From Ovis canadensis (taxonomy: Eukaryota > Chordata > Mammalia > Artiodactyla > Bovidae): DNA of 64,000 nucleotides. Location: the NCBI RefSeq assembly GCF_042477335.2, contig NC_091246.1:254929501-254993500 (forward strand), in the 5' to 3' direction. The notes beneath the pieces were generated by a model. It saw only the letters and a list, made by a program, of their open reading frames with translations. It made no database searches and was not told where the DNA came from. The number at the start of each line of letters is the position of its first letter. Within the stretch, counting starts at the first letter, position 1. Of this stretch, positions 57,001-64,000 are shown one piece after another. A program made the translations under genes and the position numbers.

Positions 57001-59240
57001 AGGAAGCCTCAGTGAAGGAGGCTGTGGAACACTCAAGGAGGGAGCCAGCCGGGGAGAGAGTGTGGGTCCAGAGAGGAAAGCCCTCCCGGAAGGGCAGAGT
57101 GGGCTCGGCTCTGAGGAGGGAGCAGATTGCCGCCCTGCAGGAGTCTGGCTGGGGAGCAGGGCTGGAAGCAAGACTGGAGATGGGAAGACAGGAGAGATGG
57201 GTGCAGCCAATCTTGCGAGGCATTCTGCTCATTCTGCTCGAGGCAGGGCGGAGAGCCGGGTGGCCCTGAACGGCTGTGTAGTGCGGGGTTGTCTCTTTCT
57301 GGCTGCGCTGGGTCTGTGTCTCTTCGCTGCAGCGCGTGGACTTTGTCTAGGTGCAGAGCACAGACCCGACGGACACAGAGCGCCCTGGGCTGTGCAGCTG
57401 TGTCCACGGGCTCAGCTGCCCCAGAGCATGTGGGGTCTCAGTTCCCTAGCCAGGAACTGAACCGTGTGCCCTGTATTGGAACGCAGATTCTTTCCTTATA
57501 TATATATTTTTTAATGGAAAGCAGATTCCTAACCACTGGACCACCAAGGAAGCCCTGAGAGTTTTTCTTTTAAGGAAGGAAGATAAGAGACTCTCTGGTT
57601 CTGTGGTTAAGATGCCACGCTTCTAATGCGGGGGACACAGGTTCAATCCTTGGTTGGGAGCTCAGATCCCGCATGCCACATGGCGCAGCTTAAAAACCTT
57701 AAAGTAATAATAATTAAAAATATTTTAATTAAAGAAGGAAAATAATATAGCGTGTTTACATGCTGACAGGAGTAATCTGGCAGAGAGGGCAGTGCTGATA
57801 CTTTTTTAGGTCGAGCAGGTGTGTGGTAACAGCTCCATCTTTGAACAGGAGAAGGGCCGGGATGGAGCCTGCATGGGGCGGCCTGGGTGGAGGCGGTCAG
57901 GGGACAGCTCACCCCTCTCTAGAAGAGACAGACGTAGGAGGTGCTGGATTTGCTGAACACGTAGATGGGAATCTACTGAGCGCCTGCCAAGTGGGAGTAG
58001 GCTGCTGTGTTGATAGGATCAAAGAGGCAGGTGCAGTTCTGCCCTCAGGGAGCCTACTTCCAGGGAGGGCAAGCAGCAAGGTGGACAGGCTGCGGTGACT
58101 GCAGAGGAGGAAAGAAACAAGGGTGAACTGGGGAGTTGCTCACTCAAGAGCACAGCTTGGAAGGCTGGGACGAGGCCCAGGTCAGGGGTCGAGGAGGACG
58201 TGGGGAAGGGGTATAGAGGATGCCGGAGAGATGTGGGCTCCCCGGGACCTGGAGGAGAAGGAGAGGCTGAGGGTGCCCTGGGGCGGGTGGCCGCGAGCAG
58301 CTCGTGGGACCGTCTGGCTGGCCGGAGGCCTCCCGCATCGCCTGCCCGTCCCGTCCCCAGGAGGTGGTGAACACGGGAGCGAGGGGGCTGGACCCCACTC
58401 AGAAGCAGCCTCAGGGGCCCGTGGCAGCCACGTGCACCCGGGACCCTGGCAGCGCCCGGCCTGGCTTCATGAGGCGCCTGCTGGAGGTGGAGGAGGAGGA
58501 GGCCGCGCTTCGGAGAGCTGCGAAGGCCCGCACCCTGCCAGGCCGGAGGTGCCCCCGGGCCCTGGGTCCCGTGCCCACCCCCACCCCCAGCCTGCCTCCG
58601 CCCCTGCCTGTGACCCAGGCCCCGGCCTCAGCCTCTGCCCCGGCCTGGGCGCGGCCGCCCGCCCCCGCGGGGACGCCTGGCCCCACTCCAGGGCCCGTTG
58701 CCGTCCTGCCGGTGCCCGCGTCGGATCTGGCCTGGAGAAGGACAGAACTTCTGAGCCACAGCGGGGAGAGGAGCCTGAAGGCACGGTAGGAGCCACCCCA
58801 GAAAGCGCTAGGATCCGAACGCGGCCCCACGGCACTGAATCCCCTCCAGACTCCCGTCTGCCCCTCCTGTGTGTCCCCTCCACGTCCCCTGCCTCTCCCG
58901 GCTCCCTGTCTCTCACACTGTGGTCTTTTCCTCATCACCAACCCTGCTTCTCTTTCTAACCCGTCTAGATGCCCCTCACCTCTGCATCGCTCCCCCAGGT
59001 CACTCAAAGACTCCTGTGACCTCTCAAAGCCTCCCCAGGGTCCCTCCTATGACCCTCCTGCCCCGGCTGCCCCCTCGCTCCCCCAGCTTTCGGGGTCCGG
59101 GGCGGGGGTGGGCGGCCGGATGTGCCCTGGGCCCGGCTCTGTCCTCTGCAGGCAGGAGCTGGAGGAGCGTTGCCTCCTGAAGGTGTGTCAGACCTGGGAG
59201 GAGAGGGCGGAGGAGCACCTCACCATGAAGCAGGAGGAAG
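47955..59240 (+). CDS. SPATA21: SPATA21, coding exons 1-7, 3' part off the right edge
   Basis: SPATA21 is a testis-associated protein with C-terminal EF-hand calcium-binding motifs. Seven plus-strand exons (132, 152, 220, 296, 49, 425 and 89 nt) join in phase to give 454 codons with no stop. The start MTDSGNTQIYLED resembles human MDNRNTQMYTEEE. EEKTVHTDPPPMPRPNTPKA then DEAVEIQPALGPARPP align with the human N-terminal region, and MRRLLEVEEEEAALRRAAKA aligns with human MKCLLEVEKMEASHRRASKA. The last in-window exon ends ERAEEHLTMKQEE, matching KSEEQLTLKQEE just before the EF-hand region. Most of the product so far is Pro/Glu/Gln-rich and probably disordered. Exons 2-4 add residues absent from the human isoform I remember. 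The gene is divergent from NECAP2, as in human. Confidence 0.9.
48087..49349. other. SPATA21 intron 1, first part
   Basis: Mostly unique DNA with MIR-like patches near 48990-49170. No further exon was recognised. Confidence 0.5.
49350..49494 (-). mobile_element. CHR-type SINE fragment
   Basis: Reversed: GGGATCTTAGTTCCCTAAGC to GGACCGCCGGGGAAGTCCC, directly before the minisatellite. Confidence 0.8.
49622..50769. repeat. GC-rich minisatellite in SPATA21 intron 1
   Basis: About 40 degenerate units of roughly 24-30 bp with the core GTGAGGCGCGGGGTCTCC followed by CCTCTCCC. Longer blocks repeat too: the segment with CGTGGGGGTCTCCCCCCCTC occurs at about 50065-50117 and 50503-50556, and one with GCCAGGGGTCTCCCGCATCC at about 50008-50067 and 50274-50334. 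The array is CpG-dense and ends 46 bp before exon 2. Long open frames on the minus strand are by-products. Confidence 0.95.
50816..50967 (+). CDS. SPATA21: SPATA21 coding exon 2
   Basis: 152 nt coding AVFPDAEAMDSGPQPSPALG through ASEEGFPRLGPQEQKPPAGP. Acceptor CTTTGTTCTAG, donor GTGAGC. A second AG at 50827-50828 would start the exon 13 nt later and leads to a stop at the junction with exon 3, so the first acceptor is preferred. Confidence 0.8.
51415..51617 (-). mobile_element. Bov-tA SINE
   Basis: Reversed copy: TTTAGTCACTCATTCCTATC to GAGCCACCAGGGAAGCCCC. In SPATA21 intron 2. Confidence 0.9.
51786..51980 (+). mobile_element. Bov-tA SINE
   Basis: GGGTCTTCTCTGTAGCTCAA to GAGTCGGACACGACTGA. 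Forms an inverted pair with the copy at 51415-51617. Confidence 0.9.
52451..52670 (+). CDS. SPATA21: SPATA21 coding exon 3
   Basis: 220 nt coding MKPSSWVPQERPRELQADWD through TEDQQESQRNPETMEGQGPE and SRQ. Acceptor TTCTCTCCAG, donor GTAATG. Gln/Glu/Pro-rich, no domain recognised. Confidence 0.82.
52965..54285 (-). mobile_element. L1 LINE 3' region
   Basis: GGTACAATTGATACACAGTT, AAGTGTACAATTTACTG, TATTCCATTGTATGGATAGG, CATTTTACATCCCCATCAGC and TTAATTTTTGTATGTGGTCT follow the reversed L1 order. A younger L1-tail-like piece (GGGAACTATGTTCAATACCT to CACTTTGCTGTTCTGTGG, about 53385-53485, with an (AT)n run) is embedded. In SPATA21 intron 3. Confidence 0.82.
54288..54473 (+). mobile_element. Bov-tA SINE
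   Basis: GCTTGCCTGGTGGCTCAGAT to GACTGAGCGACTTTCACTTT. Confidence 0.92.
54474..54558 (-). mobile_element. CHR-type SINE fragment
   Basis: Reversed: CCCCAACCAGGGATTGAGCC to GGACCACCAGGGAAGGCCC, abutting the Bov-tA. Confidence 0.75.
54694..54825 (+). mobile_element. CHR-type SINE
   Basis: GACTGCCCTGGTGGTCGGG, GGTCTGGGAACTAAGATCTC and an AAATA-rich tail. Confidence 0.82.
55116..55411 (+). CDS. SPATA21: SPATA21 coding exon 4
   Basis: 296 nt coding DPEGQPIPGRLAANESDTVQ through LEEKTVHTDPPPMPRPNTPK. Acceptor TTCTTGGCAG, donor GTAAGG. EEKTV and the Pro-rich end align with the human N-terminal segment. Confidence 0.88.
55773..55821 (+). CDS. SPATA21: SPATA21 coding exon 5
   Basis: 49 nt coding DEAVEIQPALGPARPP after completing an Arg codon. 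Acceptor CTTGTTTAG, donor GTAAGT. Equivalent to human GEAVETHPAPGPLPPP. Confidence 0.9.
56366..56556 (-). mobile_element. Bov-tA SINE
   Basis: Reversed copy: TGTTAGTCAGTTGTGTATGA to TGCATTGCAGGCAGATTCTA. Confidence 0.88.
56846..56990 (+). mobile_element. CHR-type SINE
   Basis: GGGACTTCTCTCGTGGGCCA to GCCGTGTGGCACGGTCCCC, then an AAAC-rich tail. Confidence 0.8.
57285..57556 (-). mobile_element. CHR-type SINE
   Basis: Reversed: TTCTGGCTGCGCTGGGTCTG through CCCTAGCCAGGAACTGAACC to CCACCAAGGAAGCCC. Confidence 0.78.
57583..57690 (+). mobile_element. CHR-type SINE
   Basis: AGAGACTCTCTGGTTCTGTG to CGCATGCCACATGGCGCAGC. Confidence 0.75.
58361..58785 (+). CDS. SPATA21: SPATA21 coding exon 6
   Basis: 425 nt coding EVVNTGARGLDPTQKQPQGP, RPGFMRRLLEVEEEEAALRR and a long Pro/Ala tract (PTPTPSLPPPLP and similar) to TELLSHSGERSLKA. 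Acceptor CGTCCCCAG, donor GTAGGA. The basic/acidic helix before the Pro tract is the best-conserved part. Confidence 0.92.
59152..59240 (+). CDS. SPATA21: SPATA21 coding exon 7
   Basis: 89 nt coding QELEERCLLKVCQTWEERAE then EHLTMKQEE. Acceptor CCTCTGCAG, donor GTGAGG, leaving one G. In human the next residues begin the EF-hand region; that exon was not found before the window ends. Confidence 0.9.
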
Positions 59241-59971
59241 GTGAGGGCAGGCCTTCCCAGGAGGTGGGGGGAGGGCCCTCTCAGTGCCGGGGGGCCCTCA
59301 GTCTTTGGGCTGGCGGGTCTGGGTAGGGGTACAGGCCGGCCAATCACTCCACAGCCCTGTGTCCATCCCAGCCTGCGCTGGGCTGGCGGCGTGGCGCAGG
59401 GCAGAAGGTTGACCCGACGCCTCTTCCCTCTTCTCTTCCCGAGTGGTCTCTGAACGAACGGAGCAAGCCCTGCAAAGCACTCTTGTTTTTGGAGGCGTTT
59501 CTGCCTCCTCCAGCACAAGCCCACTCTCTAGGTCCCCTGGAGAGGCCACCAGGGGTGGAGGCAAGACTCCAGCGCCCCCTCCTGTGCTAGACCACCCCTC
59601 ACCCTTTAACAGGTCCACTTGCCCTGAACACGTTCCTGACCCCCATTAGGTCTGCTCGCCCATGCGCTGGACAGCCCAGCTGCTGATACTGGGCTGCTGT
59701 CAAGGAAAGAGCAGCGTTTACTGCAGGCGCCAAGCTAGGAGTCCAGGCAGCTTGAAAGGCCCAAATCCCCACAGCTTTCAGGAAAATTGTTTAAGAGTGA
59801 GGGAGTGTGTCACAGGTTCCTCATCAGTTCGTGGGCCTTCTTCTGATTGGCTGCTGGTGAGGTCACTGGGTGTCAACATCATCAACCTTCTCATTCCAAC
59901 CAGCCTGCCAGTGCTCGCCGTTTGCTGTGCTTGTGGGCAGCTTATGGTTAACTTCTTCCACTTGGTGGGGG

Positions 59972-60311
59972 TGTCAGTTCAGTTCAGTTCAGTCCAGGCG
60001 CTCAGTCGTGTCCAACTCTTTGCGACCCCATGAATCACAGCACACCAGGCCTCCCTGTCCATCACCATCTCCCGGAGTTCACTCAAACTCAGGCCCATCG
60101 AGTTGGTGATGCCATCTAGCCATCTCATCCTCGGTCATCCCCTTCTCCTCCTGCCCCAATCCCTCCCAGCATCAGAGTCTTTTCCAATGAGTCAACTCTT
60201 CACATGAGGTGGCCAAAGTACTGGAGCTTCAGCTTTAGCATCATTCCTTCCAAAGAACACCCAGGGCTGGTCTCCTTCAGAATGGACTGGTTGGATCTCC
60301 TTGCAGCCCAA
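59972..60311 (-). mobile_element. BovB LINE 3' end
   Basis: Begins with the reversed tail GTTCAGTTCAGTTCAGTCC and runs to ACTGGTTGGATCTCCTTGCA. Close match to the copy at 1-2490. Confidence 0.93.
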
Positions 60312-60380
60312 GGGAGTGGGGGTGTCAGTATCTGCAACATGGCTCAGAGGACAGGGCTCAGATTACCTATAGTCCTTGTA

Positions 60381-60604
60381 GTGTAGTAGTGTTGGTCACT
60401 CAGCCGTGTCTGACTCTTTGTGACCACACGGTCTGTAGCCCACCAGGCTCCTCTGTCCATGGATTCTCCAGGCAAGAATACTGGAGTGGGTTGCCATTCC
60501 CTTCTCCAGAAGATCATCTGACCCAGGGATCGAATCTGGGTCTCCTGCAGATTGCAGACAGACCTGCAGGCAGATTCTTTACCGTCTGAGCTACAGGGAA
60601 GACC
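60381..60604 (-). mobile_element. Bov-tA SINE
   Basis: Reversed copy: GGTCACTCAGCCGTGTCTGA to CTGAGCTACAGGGAAGACC, with a short duplication of the GCAGATTGCAGACAG area. Confidence 0.88.
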
Positions 60605-61202
60605 CTTTAGTCCTTGAGGAGGAACTAAAGTTCCTTGACCTTATATGTCTAAACTAGTATTATTTAGTCTTGTTGGACTGTTTTCCCTTTCTGCCTTTTC
60701 TCACTTCTCTGACTGAACCCATTCTTTGGGACTCGGGAAGGCCTAAGAGGCTGAAAGTCTACAAACAAGAGGCAGACAAGGGGACACAGTGCAGAGGGGT
60801 CTGTCCCAGGAAGAGTCCCTGGAGTCCTGTTACACACAGCCCCCCACCCATCCACCACATCCCACCTCCACCTGGAAAATTAAAAGCCTGAACGCCCACC
60901 CGGGGCGAGGCACCCTTTGCTCCCCAGCGTCCTTAGTTCGGCCCGTGACTCCGCCTCCCTGTGCTGTGAGGAAGAGCAACTGCCGCTTCCTCTGGGCTCT
61001 GTGAGGGGCCTAAGCTGCTGTGCACACCGGTGACCCAGCAGGCCAGCCCTGGCCTTGGACGGCGGTGGGGGTGCACTCCCTCCTTCCACCCTGCACTCCT
61101 CCCCGCAGTCTGAGCCCCAGGCAGGGCCAGGGGGGCCCTTCTGCCTTCCTTGAATACACTCTTTGGCTCCCTAGGGCCGGATCCTTGAAGCTCACTCTTT
61201 TT

Positions 61203-61461
61203 AAAAAAATGTTATTCGTTTGGCTGAGTCGGGTCTTAGTTGCAGCGCACAGGGTTTCTTGAGCCAGGCGGGATCTTTCATTTCGGCACACGGACTCGAG
61301 CTGTGGGGCTAGGACTCCGGGATACATGGGCTTGAGTACTTCAGTGTGTGCACTTGGCTGTGCCCTGGCATTTGAAATCTTAGTTCCCTGACCAGGGATC
61401 AAACTCACACCTGCTGCATTGCCAGGTGGATTCTTAACCACTGGGCCGCCAGGGAAGTCCC
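61203..61461 (-). mobile_element. CHR-type SINE
   Basis: Reversed: GTTTGGCTGAGTCGGGTCTT to CTGGGCCGCCAGGGAAGTCC. Confidence 0.82.
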
Positions 61462-61846
61462 TTGCTCCTTTCAGCTTTAAAGCTCTCTACCCTTTCTGGA
61501 GGGCTTTTCTAAGTCCAGCACCCATTGCCCCACCTCCTTGAGCCGAGTTCAGGGACAGCATGACACACTGGCATGCAGACCCAGCATCCTCCCAGGTGGG
61601 GAAAGAGACGGTCACCTGCTCTGATGGCCCAACCACCCTGCATTTGAGATGAGCTTAAATGAGGGCTGTTCTGTTTATCTCCTTTTTCAGCCTGCCTGCC
61701 TGCTGCAGCTCACCACTTACTCCAGCCCTAAGCCCAGCCCCACATTTCAGTTCTGTGTGTCAGAGAGTTACAAGGCCTGTGATGTCCCAAGTGCTGAGTG
61801 AATACAGCCGCTCTGGGAGCGTGTCTTGCTGTTCTCTCCCTCGTGG

Positions 61847-62745
61847 TGGTGTTCAGTTGCCAAGCCATGTCCAACTCTGCAACCCCATGGACTGCAGCAC
61901 ACCAGGCTTCCCTGTACGTCACTAATTCCTGGAGCTTGCTCAAACTCATGTCCATTGAGTCAGTGATGCAATCCAAATATCTCATCCTCTGTCGTCCCCT
62001 TCTCCTTCCGCCTTCAATCTTTCCCAGCATCAGGGTCTTTTCTAATGAGTCAGCTCTTTGCATCAGGTGGCCAAAGTACTGGAGCTTCAGCTTCAGCATC
62101 AGTCCTTCCAGTGAATATTCAGGGGTGATTTCCTTTAGGATGGACTGGCTTGATCTTCTTGCAGTCCAACGGACTCTCAAGAGTTTTCTCCACCACCATA
62201 GTTGAAAGCCTCAATTCTTTGGCACTCAGCCTTCTTTATGGTTCAGCTATCACATTCATACATGACTACTACAAAAACCATAGCTGTGACTATTACGGAC
62301 CTTTATTGGCAAAATGACATTTCTGCTTTTTAATATGATGTCTAGGTTTGTAATAGCTTTTCTTCCAAGGAGCAAGCGTCTTTCAATTTCATGGCTGCAG
62401 TCACCATCTGCAGTGATTTTAGAGCCCAGAAAAGAAAATCTGCCACTGTTTCCACTTTTCTTCATCTATTTGCCATGAAGTGATGGGACCAGGTGCCACG
62501 ATCTTAATTTTTTGAATGTTGAGTTTTAAGCCAGCTTTTTCACTCTCCTCTTTCACTCTCATCAAGAGCCTCTTTAGTTCCTCTTCAGTTTCTGCCATTA
62601 AAGTTGTATCATCTGCCTATCTGAGGTTGTTAATATTTCTCCCAGCAATCTTGATTCCAGCCCGTGATTCATCCAGCCCAGCATTTCGCGTGATGTACTC
62701 TGCCTACAAGTTTACTAAATAGGGTGACAATACACACCTTCACCT
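61847..62745 (-). mobile_element. BovB LINE 3' half
   Basis: From GTGTTCAGTTGCCAAGCCAT to TTACTAAATAGGGTGACAAT. A 150-codon part of the terminal frame and a 69-codon part remain open, otherwise frames are broken; the catalytic region is mutated. Confidence 0.93.
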
Positions 62746-62960
62746 TGCACCAGGAATACCACCAATTCAGGGCACCCCTGCTGTGTGCCAGGCAGTATGC
62801 TGAGTCCTTCACAGCCAGGTTCTCATATAACTCTCACAGCGGCCTTGACATACTCCTTTCCCAATTTTGAACCAGTCTATTGTTCCATGTTCAACACTAT
62901 CTACCCACCTTATAGATAAGAAAATTGGGGGTCACAGAAGTGCCGTGACTTGCCCACTGA
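62746..62960. mobile_element. MIR-like SINE
   Basis: GTGTGCCAGGCAGTATGCTG, CTCATATAACTCTCACAGCG and GATAAGAAAATTGGGGGTCA match the MIR order. Confidence 0.65.
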
Positions 62961-62965
62961 AACTA

Positions 62966-63365
62966 TATTAGTTTGCTTGGGCTGACATGAGGAAGTACCA
63001 TCAACTGGGAGGCTTAAAGTCTGCGTTCCCGTAGTTTTGGAGTCCAGAAGTCCCAGATGGGGTGTCAGTACGTTTGGCTCTTCCTCTCCTGTTTTCGGTC
63101 GGTTTCTCCCGGAGCCTGCCTCCTGGGTTGCAGCTGGCTGCCTTCTCCTGCGTCCTGCCTTTCCTCTGTGTGTGTGCAGCCCTGATGTCGCTTGTGTGCC
63201 CAGATTTCCTCTTCTCTTAAGGACACCCCTTAGGTTGGATTAAGGGACTCATTTAAACATAATCACCTTTTTAAAGGCATTATTTCCAAATACAGTCACA
63301 TTCTAAGACAAGTGGGGGTGGGCAGTGCCGGTGTCAAGGCTTCAGTATACGAGTGTAGGCAGCGA
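62966..63365 (+). mobile_element. LTR-like repeat, probably ERVL-MaLR (MLT family)
   Basis: TATTAGTTTGCTTGGGCTGA, GGCTTAAAGTCTGCG, TTCCTCTTCTCTTAAGGACA and TTTCCAAATACAGTCACATT follow a well-known mammalian LTR order. The family name is tentative and no coding part is present. Confidence 0.65.
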
Positions 63366-63611
63366 GCACGATGCAGCGTGTGTAACAGCAACCCTGAGTC
63401 TCAGCAATGGCGGAGCCAGTCTCATCAGCAGGCCTATTGATTCTAACCTGGACTGTGCTGTGAGCTGAGAAAGCAGCGCCACCCTTGTTAGGACCAGGAT
63501 GTAACTTTTCTATCAATTGATGCCATTCTGGGACTTGAGAGAGTCCTGCGACTGAGAAACATCCTTCTGGGTCCTCTGCTCTGATCCTGACAAATGAAGT
63601 TATCTTAGAGG

Positions 63612-63820
63612 CTGCACTTAGTTGCTCAGTCCTGTCTGACTCTTTGTGACTCCATGGACTGTAGCCTGCCTGGCTCCTCTGTCCATGGGGATCCTCTAAG
63701 CAAGGATCCTGGAGTGGGTTGCCATGCCCTCCTCCAGGGGATCTTCCCAACCCCGGGATCAAACCCAGGTTTCCCACGTGGCAGAGGATTCTTTACCAGC
63801 TGAGCCACCAGGGAAGCCCA
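63612..63820 (-). mobile_element. Bov-tA SINE
   Basis: Reversed copy: TTAGTTGCTCAGTCCTGTCT to GAGCCACCAGGGAAGCCC. Confidence 0.92.
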
Positions 63821-63844
63821 TCCTAGAAGTTATGTCCATCCAGA

Positions 63845-64000
63845 CAAGTAACGCTAAGCTGTGTCCAACTCTCTGTGACCTCGTGGACTGCAGCCCGCCA
63901 GTCTTCCCTGTCCTTCACTATCTCCCAAGGTTTGCTCAGATTCGTGCCCATTGAGTTGGTGATGCCATCTAACCGTCTCATCAGCTGCCACCCTCTTCTT
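63845..64000 (-). mobile_element. BovB LINE 3' end, runs off the edge
   Basis: CTAAGCTGTGTCCAACTCTC, CATTGAGTTGGTGATGCCAT and ATCTAACCGTCTCATCAGC match the reversed BovB 3' end. Confidence 0.92.

Larger units (their letters stand above)
55822..58360. other. SPATA21 intron 5
   Basis: Contains a TGTGTG-rich patch (55950-56010), an L1-tail-like piece (56300-56365), a Bov-tA and three CHR-type SINEs. The last 500 bp are G-rich unique DNA. No further exon was recognised. Confidence 0.55.
59241..64000. other. SPATA21 intron 7, first 4.8 kb
   Basis: Mostly BovB, Bov-tA, CHR and LTR-like sequence with unique DNA at 59241-59970 and 60605-61200. The expected exon starting with the EF-hand region was not found. 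Confidence 0.6.

Overview
This is mammalian DNA from a ruminant (pecoran). RTE-type BovB LINE fragments and BovA/Bov-tA SINEs are scattered throughout, together with CHR-type tRNA-derived SINEs shared by cetartiodactyls, older L1, L2, MIR, MER20 and MaLR-like repeats, and spliced genes with GT-AG introns. Cattle or a close relative is most likely, but the species cannot be fixed from the sequence alone. Gene identities rest on protein families recognised by eye; no database search was run.

Three genes are supported exon by exon. (1) CROCC (rootletin) runs on the minus strand. Coding exons 1-8 lie between 12314 and 4722; exon 9 onward lies off the left edge, so bases 1-4721 are intron 8. A CpG island at 18530-19140 carries a splice-donor-like site on the minus strand and may be a distal untranslated first exon. 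(2) NECAP2 is complete on the minus strand: eight coding exons from 37821 to 25371 giving 266 codons plus a stop, a 3' UTR of about 1.2 kb with an AATAAA signal near 24212, and a CpG-island promoter at about 37480-37995. (3) SPATA21 is partial on the plus strand. Its seven coding exons run from 47955 to 59240, and its EF-hand exons lie beyond the right edge. All exon junctions join with consistent phase.

Layout: 1-4721 CROCC intron 8 with a BovB copy that keeps an open reverse transcriptase frame; 4722-12314 CROCC exons, with a large intron 3 rich in minisatellites; 12315-19140 upstream DNA up to the CpG island; 19.1-24.2 kb repeat-rich intergenic DNA; 24.2-37.8 kb NECAP2; 38.0-47.9 kb repeat-dominated spacer between the divergent NECAP2 and SPATA21; 48.0-64.0 kb SPATA21, with a 1.15-kb GC-rich minisatellite in intron 1 and a retroelement-filled intron 7.

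The genes do not form a pathway: CROCC builds ciliary rootlets and centrosome linkers, NECAP2 is an endocytic/recycling adaptor accessory protein, and SPATA21 is a testis-associated EF-hand protein. What is notable is the compact order, the tandem arrays inside introns, and a 121-bp duplication that copied a CROCC splice acceptor. I found no previously undescribed gene system. The best leads are the duplicated acceptor (possible 15-nt in-frame microexon), the distal CROCC exon candidate and the two minisatellites.
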